Shown here piece by piece: positions 21,448 through 29,844 of a stretch of 33,477 bases of DNA. How positions within the stretch are numbered: position 1 is the stretch's first letter; each line of letters begins with the position of its first letter. The notes under the pieces are model-generated. The model had not been told where the DNA came from and made no database searches. It worked only from the letters and a program-made list of their open reading frames with translations. Both the position numbers and the translations under genes were made by a program. The stretch comes from Nitrososphaerota archaeon (lineage in GTDB: Archaea; Thermoproteota; Nitrososphaeria; Nitrososphaerales; Gagatemarchaeaceae), in the NCBI GenBank assembly GCA_027886905.1, contig JAPCJO010000016.1, positions 1 through 33,477 of the forward strand. The letters run 5' to 3'.

Positions 21448-22620
21448 TCACGCGTAGGAGCTTATGATCTCGGCGCACTTCTCGACGCCCCCGTACCTCT
21501 TCGAGACAAGCCCTACGGACTCCAGGTTCTTCTTGTACTTCGGGTCGCTGAGGCAGGCGTCCACGGCAGCCGTGAGCGTCTCGGGCTTGAGGTCCCCGGG
21601 CGAGATAGCGATCCCCAGCCCGAGGCTCTGGAACTTCTCCGCGTTCCCCAGCTGCTCTGAGTGGTTGTGTATGGGGACGAGGACCGCCGGCTTCCCCGCG
21701 TCGATACACTGGCCTATCGTCCTGTGGCCGGACCTTCCTACCATGACCGCGGAAAGCGCGAAGAGCTCGTCCTTGATCGGGCACCAGTCGTAAAGCAGCA
21801 CGCCGCCAGCTAGCTTCCTGGGCTCCGCCGAGCCCCCCAGGTAGCCCATCGAGACCACGATCTTGTACCTGCTCGAGAGGGCGCCGACCGACGCGAGGAC
21901 GATTTCAATGAACCTCTTCTTCGTCGCGTCTGGCCCGCTTATCTGGAAGAAGACGAGCGGCCGCCGGTCGAACTCGAGGACCTCCCTGGCCTTCTGCAGC
22001 CTGTCCTCGCTCACCTCGAGCCCAGGGGACGTGAAGCCAACGTACCTGACTATCCTCGACAGGTCGGTCCCCTCAACGTTGACCTCGCCTATGGTGTATG
22101 GAGGGGGGAGGTCGGTGAGCAGGACCTGCTCGCTCAGCGACCACATGAGGCCGAGGACGTCTCCTGCGATCCTCTCGTAGACGCGCCCGAGCGCATCCCC
22201 CCTGTACCTCGGGGGGAGTGTGACCTTGAACTGGTTCAGCATGGTGATGACAGGCAAGGACCTAGATCTCGCCGCGAAAACCGCGGAGAGCCGCGAGTCC
22301 GACACGGCCACTCGGGGGTCGAACCTACCTATGCTCTCCGTCTCGAAGGCGACCTGCTTGGTGAAGGAGCGGAGCATCTGCGGGAAGTGCACCATGAAGT
22401 CTCTGCCTGAGAAGCTGCCTTCCTCTGTCCATTCGACGTCCAGCGAGGGGCACTCCACCGCGTCCGCGCCCGGCGAGTGCGTCAGGATGTAGCGCAGTCC
22501 CTGGCCTGAGCACGAATACCTGATACCGTCCTCGCCGGTCGAGAGGCGCCTCCCGATGTCCAGGGCCCTGGTGGCGTGGCCGAGTCCTGAGCCGAAGACG
22601 GCGAAGTAGATCTTTTGCAC
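21448..22620 (-). CDS. Glycosyltransferase, GT-B fold (MurG/UGT-like)
   Basis: The N-terminus IYFAVFGSGLGHATRALDIG has the GxGHxxR loop of GT1/GT28-type transferases such as MurG. The C-terminal donor domain holds VMVGRSGHRTIGQCIDAGKPAVLVPIHNHSEQLGNA, the conserved nucleotide-sugar site. It should add one sugar from a nucleotide donor to a lipid-linked or protein acceptor on the cytosolic face. No membrane helix is visible. I choose GTG 22620 (390 residues) because the protein fold starts there. A TATA-like GATAAATAGG (22654-22663) also lies 34-43 nt upstream, inside a longer frame that reaches 22734. It converges with hddC and is divergent from the GT2 gene, so it is a candidate heptosyl- or related transferase of the same glycan. 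Confidence 0.82.
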   Translation of the reverse strand: MQKIYFAVFGSGLGHATRALDIGRRLSTGEDGIRYSCSGQGLRYILTHSPGADAVECPSLDVEWTEEGSFSGRDFMVHFPQMLRSFTKQVAFETESIGRFDPRVAVSDSRLSAVFAARSRSLPVITMLNQFKVTLPPRYRGDALGRVYERIAGDVLGLMWSLSEQVLLTDLPPPYTIGEVNVEGTDLSRIVRYVGFTSPGLEVSEDRLQKAREVLEFDRRPLVFFQISGPDATKKRFIEIVLASVGALSSRYKIVVSMGYLGGSAEPRKLAGGVLLYDWCPIKDELFALSAVMVGRSGHRTIGQCIDAGKPAVLVPIHNHSEQLGNAEKFQSLGLGIAISPGDLKPETLTAAVDACLSDPKYKKNLESVGLVSKRYGGVEKCAEIISSYA

Positions 22621-22653
22621 GGCGGTCGTCTTTCTCGTCGGGTGCCGGACCCG

Positions 22654-22663
22654 CCTATTTATC
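22654..22663 (-). promoter_or_regulatory. TATA-like box for the GT-B glycosyltransferase
   Basis: On the minus strand GATAAATAGG predicts initiation about 13 nt before GTG 22620 and argues against the longer upstream start. Confidence 0.5.
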
Positions 22664-22787
22664 CGGGGCCTGGCCGCCGCGACGTCGCGCATCGGCCGGG
22701 TCGCGCCCCTTCGGTCTTTCGTAAATCGACCCAAGACTTACATAGTAGAATCAGACGCTTCTGGCCAGTCTTCCCGGGACTCGATTT

Positions 22788-24344
22788 ATGGTAATACAAC
22801 TCTGGCAGCTGGTGGAGGCGATTACTATTGTCATCACGATTCCCGTCCTCGCACTGGAATACTACTGGATCATGCTCTTCGCCACTTCGACGAGGTACCC
22901 TAGGAGCATGGCCAGCGAGGCGGTCAAGCTCGAGAGCAACCCGATGGTCTCGGTACTCATCGCCAGCTTCAACGAGAGGTTCGTCATAGGGAGGACTCTC
23001 GACGCGGTGAAGCGGATCGACTACCCGAAGGACAAGCTGCAGGTGGTCGTCGCGGACGACTCGGACGACCAGACGGTCGACGTCATCGACGCGAAGGCGC
23101 GAGAACTCAATGGCCTCGGAATCTCCACGGTTGTTTCCAGGCGGCCCAGCCGGGAGCACTTCAAGTGCGGCGCCCTCAACAAGGCCATGGAGAAGGTGGT
23201 GGGAGATTTCGTGCTGCTCCTGGACGCCGACTCGATAGTCCCGCCGGACGTCCTTAACAAGGGGATAGCCGCGGTCGAGAGCCATCCGCGCGCGTCCTTC
23301 GCCGCGTTCCGATACGGCCACTACAACCGGAACGACAACATGATAACAAGGCTCTTCGCCCTCTCTCAAGACATAGGGGACACGCTCTCCAAGATGGGAG
23401 CTTACAAGATAGACGCCCCCTTCTCCTTCCAGGGAGGGTTCGCCCTCGTGAGGACGAAGGACCTCAGGGAGGTGGGGCTGTGGTCGAACGAGCGCATAGC
23501 CGACGACGGGGACGTCTCCATCAAGCTGTACCTGGCGGGGAAGCGCGGCATCTACCTCAGCAACGTCAAGATAATGAGCGAGGACCCCTCGACGCTCGAG
23601 GCCTGGAAGAAGCAGGTCGCCAGGACATCCCAGGGATGGTGGAGGTGCATCGCGAAATACTGGAAGACGATCGCCACAGCGAAGGACGTCAGCGTCCAGA
23701 AGAAGGTCGGGCTCCTGCTCATGCTTCTCGGCCCGTTCTCGGGATTCAGCTGGATCCTGGTGACTTTCCTCTCTGCGATTGCCGTCGTGACGGGGGTGAT
23801 ACAGCCCGCGAACTCGATATTCAACAACCCGGTCTACATCGGGGTGGTCGCCGTCCCATTCGCCGTCTCCATGGCCTCCGGGGCGTGGGCGCTCTGGGTG
23901 CAGGGCCTGATGACCGCGCGCAACGTGGTCCTCATCCCGATGCTGGGCTACGTCACGGGAGCCATGCTCAGCCTCTCGTCCCTAGGGTTCTTCTATGGCG
24001 TGTTCGACCGGACGGGGTTCTTCCAGTACAGGACGCCGCACTCCGGTGAGGGCGAGGCGAGCAAGAAGACCTACTTCAGGCACCTGACGAACGACAGGAA
24101 CGCCGTCGTCGAGGCAGTCCTCGCGGTGGCCGCGATCGTATTGGCGGTCCCAGTCTTCGTGCAGGGAGTCTGGTTCCTGTCCCTGTCCCTCGTGGGGTTC
24201 GGCATCTTCACCCTCAAGTCGATGAGCCTCTCGAGGTACTTCCGGCCACGCCGGTCGAAGGTCAACCCCCCACAAGAGGTCCTCGAGAGCACCCCGGACA
24301 GCCGCACCGAGATGGACCTGGCGCCCCGAGTCAAGGCCCTTTAG
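22788..24344 (+). CDS. Membrane-embedded family 2 glycosyltransferase (cellulose/glucomannan-synthase-like)
   Basis: This 518-residue processive-type GT2 has one N-terminal helix and a cytosolic catalytic domain, then about six membrane helices and a basic C-terminal tail. The catalytic domain contains VSVLIASFNE, VVADDSDDQT (first Asp), LLLDADS (DxD) and FSFQGGFALVR. ADDGDVSIKL stands in place of the TED motif, and QVARTSQGWWRC corresponds to Q-x-x-R-W. The match is to BcsA/CslA-like synthases that polymerise sugars while moving the chain out of the cell. The Q-x-x-R-W site is loosened by insertion of residues between R and W, so it may add single sugars rather than make a polymer. It starts at ATG 22788 and is divergent from the GT-B enzyme. 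Confidence 0.87.
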   Translation: MVIQLWQLVEAITIVITIPVLALEYYWIMLFATSTRYPRSMASEAVKLESNPMVSVLIASFNERFVIGRTLDAVKRIDYPKDKLQVVVADDSDDQTVDVIDAKARELNGLGISTVVSRRPSREHFKCGALNKAMEKVVGDFVLLLDADSIVPPDVLNKGIAAVESHPRASFAAFRYGHYNRNDNMITRLFALSQDIGDTLSKMGAYKIDAPFSFQGGFALVRTKDLREVGLWSNERIADDGDVSIKLYLAGKRGIYLSNVKIMSEDPSTLEAWKKQVARTSQGWWRCIAKYWKTIATAKDVSVQKKVGLLLMLLGPFSGFSWILVTFLSAIAVVTGVIQPANSIFNNPVYIGVVAVPFAVSMASGAWALWVQGLMTARNVVLIPMLGYVTGAMLSLSSLGFFYGVFDRTGFFQYRTPHSGEGEASKKTYFRHLTNDRNAVVEAVLAVAAIVLAVPVFVQGVWFLSLSLVGFGIFTLKSMSLSRYFRPRRSKVNPPQEVLESTPDSRTEMDLAPRVKAL

Positions 24345-24394
24345 GACGAGTTCTCCCCGCAGGCGCCTCGAGAGGCCGGGCCTGCACCGACGCG

Positions 24395-24799
24395 TCAGAC
24401 GAGCGCCAGGAGGTGAGTGAAGGCGTACGCCGGGACGAGAAGGTACACCCACTCGTGGTGCAGAAGCGCCCTCCTCTTGTCCACGCTGGAGAGGGCATCT
24501 AATGTCAGGTCGATCGTCAAGCAGGCTCCGACCAAGAAGAGCGTGATCTCTACGCTCGGCCAGAAGGAGTACCAAAGGATGCGCATGTAGTGAAGGTAGA
24601 CCATCGTGGCCACCACGACGTAGACGCCGGGGACGAGGGCAAGCAAGAAGTTCTTGTGATGAAGCCGGTGGCCGAACAGGTAGAACGGCTTGGCGATCCC
24701 CTTGTGATAGAGGAGGTCTCCAGCCTTGTTGAGCAGCGCCGTCGAGGAGACGACCACGATAAAGCCCGCGACGAGTCGCAGTTGGAGCTCTTGAGTCAT
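24395..24799 (-). CDS. Small histidine-rich integral membrane protein, function unknown
   Basis: The 134-residue protein (ATG 24799, MTQELQLRL) has four hydrophobic segments separated by His-rich loops: FGHRLHHKNFLL near the first third and LLHHEW near the C-terminus. Clustered histidines in a small membrane protein can bind metal or heme, or be part of a hydroxylase/desaturase-like site, but no known family signature is complete. I do not recognise it. A TATA-like CTAAAATAT at 24837-24845 lies about 40 nt upstream of the chosen start and within the longer frame that begins at 24838, so the shorter form is preferred. It stands alone between the GT2 gene and the M48 peptidase. Confidence 0.65.
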   Translation of the reverse strand: MTQELQLRLVAGFIVVVSSTALLNKAGDLLYHKGIAKPFYLFGHRLHHKNFLLALVPGVYVVVATMVYLHYMRILWYSFWPSVEITLFLVGACLTIDLTLDALSSVDKRRALLHHEWVYLLVPAYAFTHLLALV

Positions 24800-24836
24800 C
24801 AATTTTTTGGAGACTCGCAGAATCCCGGCGACTGGC

Positions 24837-24845
24837 ATATTTTAG
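24837..24845 (-). promoter_or_regulatory. TATA-like box for the His-rich membrane gene
   Basis: On the minus strand CTAAAATAT predicts initiation about 15 nt before ATG 24799. Confidence 0.45.
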
Positions 24846-24919
24846 CGTATAGACAAATCCGTTCGGGCGCCGGAGGAGCGCGGCACCCCCGTGGTCGAGG
24901 CGGCCGGGAGGGAGGCGCC

Positions 24920-26413
24920 CTAGGCGAGCGTCTGAAGGAAGCCCGAGACGCAGTCCCTTATCGAGACCAGGAGCGTGTTCCCGACCTTCCTCCCGCTCTT
25001 GGCGAGCTCGGAGAGGCGCTGCACGCGGAAATAGATGGGGGGGTGGGGGTCGAAGGTCAGCCAGTCGAGGAACCTCGCTCCGCGCGAGTACTTCTCCGTG
25101 TAGAGCTGCCGGAAGCCTATGTTCGTGAGCGCCGAGGCAAGGACGCCCGGTTCGCCGAGCGTGGCTGCGGACTCGGTGTCGGCCCTCGTCTCGAGGACCT
25201 TCCCGATGGAGAAGATGACCGCGAATATCACGATATAGTAGAGGAGGCCCAGGCGGAGCAGGAAGGGGAACCAGAGGTAGAGCCCGCCCGCGTAAAGTAT
25301 GAAGGTGGCGGAGAAGAGAATCAAGGAGTCCCTTCCCTTTATGTGGCCGAGCTCGTGGCCTATGACGGAGGAGAGCTCCGCGTCTCCCAGGTCCTCCAGC
25401 GACCCTGCCGTGATGGCTATCGACGACCTCGAAGGGGAGACGCCTGTGGCCGCAGCGTTGTCCGCCGCGCTGTTCATGATGGTAATCTTCGGCACCGGGA
25501 GCCTAAAACGATCTGCGACGTCCTTGACGAGGGCGTAGACGTTTCGCGTGATGATCTGGATTTCCTCCTTGGAGGACTTGATCCCAAACGCTGTGAGAAC
25601 GCCCTGCACGGTCTTCCTCGCATCAGGCCCGTCCAGCGCATCCCGCGGTATGGCCTCGAGCCTGTTGCTGATCTCGGACATGATGCTCTTCGCGAACCTC
25701 GCGATCTCCCCTTTCATCTCGACCTGGACGGGCACGCACACCGTCGTGACCCGCGGCCTCTCGGCGGTGGGGCGGACCTTGCCCACCAGGAGCGCGATCC
25801 TGTCTGAATAGAATAGCGCTGCCAGCTGGATCGCAAGCACCACGAATATCGCGGAGTCACCGAACACGAAGAAGAACCCGAAGCTGACCGCCATGATCAC
25901 GATGTAGAGGTTCGTCATGTTTCCCCTGGTTATCCTGCTCAGCGTCTCCTTCCACAGGGAGCGCGAAGTGGCGGGCAGGTCCTTGAGGCCTCCCGGTTCT
26001 TCTGTCGAGAAGATGAAGTAGAGGCTCGTGGTCTTCGCCTTCGCGAGGAAGATGTCGGCGAGGACCTCAAGGTCATCGGCCACCCTCTTGCAGGCGAGCA
26101 GACCTGGACCGTCGGCCGCCTCGAGCCCGGAGAACGCGACCGACACGGACGCCTGCGCGATGGTGAGGCGCACCGACTTCCCGCGCAAAGGCTCGGTGAT
26201 TCGTCCCGGCGAGACGGGCGGCGAGAAGCCCCACTCGAGCTCTACGCTCCCGCCGTCCTTGGACCGAGTCTCCCTGTAGGACTTTCCGGTGAGTGACTCG
26301 AGATTGGGGTCGAGATAGTGCTTCTTGACGTACTCCGCGAGGCCGCTGATCCCCGGAGGCGACAGTCCCCCTTGCAGTATGACCACCTTGTCTGCCTGGG
26401 AAGCGTCGACCAT
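24920..26413 (-). CDS. M48-family membrane zinc metallopeptidase with extra N-terminal domain
   Basis: This 497-residue protein contains the zinc-binding H353-E-L-G-H357 and the downstream ligand region E408-T-R-A-D412. NSAADNAAATG precedes it and FDPHPPIYFRVQRL follows, as in HtpX/Ste24-type (M48) peptidases that act on membrane or misfolded proteins. Two hydrophobic helices (about residues 167-200) lie before the catalytic domain and two more after HEXXH. Residues 1 to about 160 form a soluble domain of no family I recognise, beginning DKVVILQGGLSPPG. That makes the protein clearly longer than standard HtpX (about 290 residues). It starts at ATG 26413. No AT-rich box is found close upstream; the nearest (26519-26527) points the other way. 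Its substrate is unknown. Confidence 0.87.
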   Translation of the reverse strand: MVDASQADKVVILQGGLSPPGISGLAEYVKKHYLDPNLESLTGKSYRETRSKDGGSVELEWGFSPPVSPGRITEPLRGKSVRLTIAQASVSVAFSGLEAADGPGLLACKRVADDLEVLADIFLAKAKTTSLYFIFSTEEPGGLKDLPATSRSLWKETLSRITRGNMTNLYIVIMAVSFGFFFVFGDSAIFVVLAIQLAALFYSDRIALLVGKVRPTAERPRVTTVCVPVQVEMKGEIARFAKSIMSEISNRLEAIPRDALDGPDARKTVQGVLTAFGIKSSKEEIQIITRNVYALVKDVADRFRLPVPKITIMNSAADNAAATGVSPSRSSIAITAGSLEDLGDAELSSVIGHELGHIKGRDSLILFSATFILYAGGLYLWFPFLLRLGLLYYIVIFAVIFSIGKVLETRADTESAATLGEPGVLASALTNIGFRQLYTEKYSRGARFLDWLTFDPHPPIYFRVQRLSELAKSGRKVGNTLLVSIRDCVSGFLQTLA

Positions 26414-26518
26414 CGCGCTGGGTCCTCGGGGTGCCTGGTGTTCCGCCTCTCAAAAACCCGCTGGTCTCCCCTTGAGCCCGACCTCGAAAGAGGGGCTCTC
26501 GGCTGGCGGCAACGATAT

Positions 26519-26527
26519 GATTATAAC
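26519..26527 (+). promoter_or_regulatory. TATA box for the small four-helix membrane gene
   Basis: GATTATAAC is centred about 28 nt before GTG 26551, so the mRNA is probably leaderless. Its minus-strand reading is also AT-rich and could feed the M48 gene through a leader of about 80 nt. Confidence 0.5.
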
Positions 26528-26550
26528 TTCTGCATTTTTCGGTCGGAGTC

Positions 26551-26925
26551 GTGGCGAAGTCGGCGCGGGAGCTTCTGATTCCCATACTGTTCCTGGCGGA
26601 GGGCGTCTTCTGGCTCGCGATAGTGGCGACCGGGGGAGCAATCCTGCTCATCTTGGCCGCCCTGGCTTTCATAGCCAGCGGCCTGCTACTAATCCAGATG
26701 CCCGACAGCTGGGCGACCAAACCCCTCGCGGGGGCGAGCGCGCTGTTCGGGCTGACTCTGACAGTGTACCAAGTCTATCAAGCCGCGACGCTGTTTGGGT
26801 CGAGCCTCAGCACGATAGGCCTCACCAGCGGCGCGATCTCCGGGGTGTTCGCGATCGTGTGCGTGTATCTCGAGCTGGCCACGCTGTCGATGGGCAGCGA
26901 GGCCTCTGCCGCTAAGAAAGTCTAG
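26551..26925 (+). CDS. Small membrane protein with four predicted helices, function unknown
   Basis: The 124-residue protein is almost entirely hydrophobic, with four helices: IPILFLAEGVFWLAIVATG, AILLILAALAFIASGLLLI, ALFGLTLTVYQVYQAATLF, and AISGVFAIVCVYLELATL. Charged ends flank them. No catalytic or binding motif is visible and I do not recognise a family. It starts at GTG 26551, right where a leaderless transcript would begin. Its TAG stop overlaps that of the next, opposite-strand gene in a CTAG shared by both (26922-26925). Confidence 0.6.
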   Translation: MAKSARELLIPILFLAEGVFWLAIVATGGAILLILAALAFIASGLLLIQMPDSWATKPLAGASALFGLTLTVYQVYQAATLFGSSLSTIGLTSGAISGVFAIVCVYLELATLSMGSEASAAKKV

Positions 26926-27488
26926 AGGGCGTCGGGCAGCCCTCGCACCTGGTGCACCTTCCTCAGAAAGTACACCGTGTAGCCGCTTATCACGAAGAGC
27001 GACATGAACACCTTGGTCGCGAAGACCAGGTTCCAGGGCGTCGGGCCCGGGCTCGAGATGTTCAAGGGGTTCGCAGCAATGTTGTTGTAGAGGACCTGCA
27101 CGCTGAAGTAGGAGCCCCACAGCATGAAGTTGTACATCACCTCGTAGGCGGACGCGAAGGCCACCACTATCGCGACGAGCTGAATCGAGGCGAGCTCGAG
27201 GTGCGACCACTGGGCGACCTTGTTCTGCCACAACCGAATCGCGGTGTAGAAGAAGATCACGGAAGCCACGCTGAGATAGTCCACCGGCTGCGCGAGGTAG
27301 GGGAGCGGGAAGCTGACGTTCACCATGTTCTGCCCGATCACCGGGATGCTCCCGCTCGCGTACAGGGCCGACGTCGCGACCCCATAGGCCAGGCTCAGGA
27401 CTATTATGATTCCAGAAGCCCCGCACACGATCTTGTACATCAGCCGCGTTCGTGCGTCCGGACGACGGAGTTCGTCCATCTGCTCCAT
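26922..27488 (-). CDS. Membrane protein with four to five predicted helices, function unknown
   Basis: This 188-residue protein has a charged N-terminus (MEQMDELRRPDARTRLMYK) and then four to five helices. A long aromatic-rich segment around YEVMYNFMLWGSYF and an N-P-L-N-I-S extracellular-looking loop are visible. No known motif is present; the pattern resembles lineage-specific archaeal membrane proteins. It starts at ATG 27488. A TATA-like GCTTAAAGG (27514-27523) predicts transcription from about 4 nt upstream. It is divergent from tyrS and convergent with the four-helix protein. Confidence 0.6.
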   Translation of the reverse strand: MEQMDELRRPDARTRLMYKIVCGASGIIIVLSLAYGVATSALYASGSIPVIGQNMVNVSFPLPYLAQPVDYLSVASVIFFYTAIRLWQNKVAQWSHLELASIQLVAIVVAFASAYEVMYNFMLWGSYFSVQVLYNNIAANPLNISSPGPTPWNLVFATKVFMSLFVISGYTVYFLRKVHQVRGLPDAL

Positions 27489-27513
27489 GAGACTCGAAAG
27501 GTGGCTCGAACTT

Positions 27514-27523
27514 TCCTTTAAGC
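27514..27523 (-). promoter_or_regulatory. TATA-like box for the 188-residue membrane gene
   Basis: On the minus strand GCTTAAAGG is centred about 30 nt before ATG 27488, consistent with a leaderless message. Confidence 0.5.
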
Positions 27524-27593
27524 ATTTAGCAGCGATGGTCTATAGTCTCCAAATCGCGGAGCAGCGCTGCAGCGGGAGGAGGCCGTTGAATCC

Positions 27594-27600
27594 CTTAAAT
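27594..27600 (+). promoter_or_regulatory. TATA-like box for the tyrS operon
   Basis: CTTAAAT is 39-45 nt before ATG 27639. The predicted 15-nt leader contains GAGGAG 5 nt before the ATG, a good ribosome-binding site. Confidence 0.5.
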
Positions 27601-27638
27601 GGAGACCGACGGGGGGAAAGAGTCGTCGAGGAGCTATC

Positions 27639-28730
27639 ATGGACCTAGAGGAAAGGCTAGCGCTCGTGAAGAGGCCGCCCACGGAGGAGGTCCTGACCGA
27701 GGCGGAGCTCGTCGCGCTCCTCGGGAGGGAGGCGCACCCCAAGCACTACATAGGGCTCGAGGCCTCCGGGCTCCTTCACCTGGGATCTCTCGTCGTCCTG
27801 GGCTTCAAGATAAACGACTTCCTAAAGGCGGGCGTCCGCTGCAAGGTCTTCCTGGCAGACTGGCACAGCTTCATCAACAACAAGATGGGCGGTGACCTCG
27901 AGAAGATCGAGACCGTCTCGAGCTACTACAAGGACGCCTTCCGGTTCTTCTGCCCAGGGGTCGAGTTCGAGCTCGGGAGCGAGCTCTACAAAGGCAACGA
28001 CCGGTACTGGATGGACCTGCTCCGCTTCTCCAAGCAGATCACGCTCGCCCGGGACACGAGGTGTCTGACGATAATGGGCAGGACGACGAAGGAGAAGCTC
28101 GACGTCGCCCAATACGTCTACCCTCCGATGCAGGCGACCGACATCAGGGCGATGGACCTGGACATCGCGCACAGCGGGATGGACCAGAGAAAGGTGCACG
28201 TCCTGGTGAGGGAAGTCTTCCCGTCCCTTGGATGGAAGCTCCCTGTCGCCGTGCACCACCACCTGCTCGCCGGCCTCCAGAAGCCCGAGGGCGCGGGTAT
28301 AGACGAGGACGCCGAGTCGGACAAGGTGGTATCCAGCAAGATGAGCAAATCAAAACCGGACTCCGCCGTCTTCATCCACGACGACGCGGATGAGATAGCG
28401 CGGAAGATGGGGAAGGCGTGGTGTCCCGAAAGGCAGGCCGAAGGCAACCCGGTGCTAGACTTTGCGAAGCAGGTTGTCTTCCACGAGATGGGCGCCATTG
28501 AGGTCGTGAGGCCCGAGAAGTACGGAGGGACGGTGACCTACGAGAGCTACGCGGGACTCGAGAGCGCGTACCTCGAAGGCAAGCTTCACCCCACTGACCT
28601 GAAGAGGGCGGTGGCCGCTGGCCTCGACATGGTGGTCGCCCCGGTGAGGGAGCACTTCAAGGGCAAGAAGGCGCTCGAGGAAGTCATGGCGATAGTCCAC
28701 GGCGAGGGCAAGCCCCTCGCGGCGCGGTGA
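27639..28730 (+). CDS. tyrS: Tyrosyl-tRNA synthetase, archaeal type
   Basis: This 363-residue class I synthetase charges tRNA-Tyr. The HIGH-equivalent motif is in YIGLEASGLLHLGS. The tyrosine-binding core shows QYVYPPMQATDIRAMDLDIAHSGMDQRKVHVLVRE. KMSKS (SSKMSKSKPDSAVF) closes the ATP site. The C-terminal segment GNPVLDFAKQVVF ... LHPTDLKRAVA matches the archaeal/eukaryotic TyrRS anticodon domain. The GMDQRK pattern and overall length favour TyrRS over TrpRS. It begins at ATG 27639 with GAGGAG just upstream. The aminotransferase gene follows after 7 nt. Confidence 0.93.
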   Translation: MDLEERLALVKRPPTEEVLTEAELVALLGREAHPKHYIGLEASGLLHLGSLVVLGFKINDFLKAGVRCKVFLADWHSFINNKMGGDLEKIETVSSYYKDAFRFFCPGVEFELGSELYKGNDRYWMDLLRFSKQITLARDTRCLTIMGRTTKEKLDVAQYVYPPMQATDIRAMDLDIAHSGMDQRKVHVLVREVFPSLGWKLPVAVHHHLLAGLQKPEGAGIDEDAESDKVVSSKMSKSKPDSAVFIHDDADEIARKMGKAWCPERQAEGNPVLDFAKQVVFHEMGAIEVVRPEKYGGTVTYESYAGLESAYLEGKLHPTDLKRAVAAGLDMVVAPVREHFKGKKALEEVMAIVHGEGKPLAAR

Positions 28731-28737
28731 GAGACGC

Positions 28738-29844
28738 GTGAAGTTCATCCCCATCAACATCCCCCTCCTTGGCAAGGAGGAGAAGGACGCGGTCATGGCG
28801 GTTCTAGACAGCGGCCTCCTGACCAACGCCAGCTACGAGGGAGGGAAGTTCGTCAAGGAGTTCGAGGCCAAGCTCAAGGCGAAGGTCGGGACGAAGCACG
28901 CCATCGCGGTGAACTCGGGGACGGCCGCGCTCCACACCTCCCTCGTCGCCTACGAGGTCGGGCCAGGGGACGAGGTCATCGTGCCCGCGTTCACCTTCGA
29001 GGCGACCGCCAACGTGGTCCTAGCGTGCGGAGCCAAGCCGGTCTTCGCCGACATAGGGGAAGACTACAACATCGACCTCGCCGACGTTCGGAGGAAGGTG
29101 ACCAAGAAGACTAAGGCGATAATACCAGTCGACGTTTACGGCTACCCGGCCGACCTTGACGAGGTGAGAGAGATCGCGGACAAGCACTCCATCAAGGTGA
29201 TCGAGGACGCGGCAGAATCCCTCGGGGCAGAGTACAAAGGGCGCCCGACAGGGAAGACCGACCACTCAGGCTGCTTCAGCCTTTACGCCACCAAGGTGAT
29301 CACATCTGGAGAGGGCGGAGCGATCACCACCGACGATGACGAGTTTGCTGATCGAGCTAGGCTGGTGAGGAACCACGGGATGCAGGCGGGGTACGACACG
29401 CGCGTCCTAGGGTTCAACTACAGGCTGCCCGAGATGGCCGCCGCAGTCGCTTCAGTGCAGATGGACAGACTGGACAGCTACATCGAGGCGCGCAGGCGGA
29501 ACTCTAGGACTCTGACAGAGACCGTCTCGCGCTTGAAGGGCGCAGAGCTCAGACAGTCGTCGAGCGATAGAAGGCACGTCTGGTACCTATACACCGTCTT
29601 TCTGGCGAAGAAGAGAGACGAGGTCGTCCAGAGGCTCAGGGCTCGAGGGGTCGGGGCGGCGGCGTACTGGGAGACCCCCGTGCACAAGATGCCCCTGTAC
29701 AAGAAGCTCGGCTATGCGGGGCTGGCTCTCCCAATGGCGAACACCGCGGCCGCGCACGTCCTCTCGCTCCCGGTGCACCCTGGGGTGACCGAGCCTGAGA
29801 TCGCGGCGGTCGCCGAGGAGTTCGCTAAGGCTGTCAAGGGTTGA
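28738..29844 (+). CDS. DegT/DnrJ/EryC1/StrS-family PLP-dependent sugar aminotransferase
   Basis: This 368-residue fold-type I aminotransferase uses pyridoxal phosphate to convert a keto-sugar nucleotide into an amino sugar. NSGTAALHTSL is the phosphate loop, PAFTFEATANVVL follows, and VIEDAAESLGAEY holds the Asp that binds the PLP ring. The Schiff-base Lys is in FSLYATKVITSGEGG, and RLVRNHGM and GFNYRLPEMAAA complete the family pattern. The start is GTG 28738, only 7 nt after tyrS, with GGTGAGA upstream. The stop overlaps the next gene's TTG (ttga). It likely makes an amino sugar for the same glycan as the Dpm1-like enzyme; the sugar is not identifiable. Pairing with tyrS looks incidental. 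Confidence 0.9.
   Translation: MKFIPINIPLLGKEEKDAVMAVLDSGLLTNASYEGGKFVKEFEAKLKAKVGTKHAIAVNSGTAALHTSLVAYEVGPGDEVIVPAFTFEATANVVLACGAKPVFADIGEDYNIDLADVRRKVTKKTKAIIPVDVYGYPADLDEVREIADKHSIKVIEDAAESLGAEYKGRPTGKTDHSGCFSLYATKVITSGEGGAITTDDDEFADRARLVRNHGMQAGYDTRVLGFNYRLPEMAAAVASVQMDRLDSYIEARRRNSRTLTETVSRLKGAELRQSSSDRRHVWYLYTVFLAKKRDEVVQRLRARGVGAAAYWETPVHKMPLYKKLGYAGLALPMANTAAAHVLSLPVHPGVTEPEIAAVAEEFAKAVKG

Noticed and set aside
24590-25807. A 405-residue plus-strand frame across the His-rich membrane gene and the M48 gene
   Set aside because: It overlaps two genes with real motifs, has no domain and is Arg/Glu/Gly-rich like other shadow frames here.
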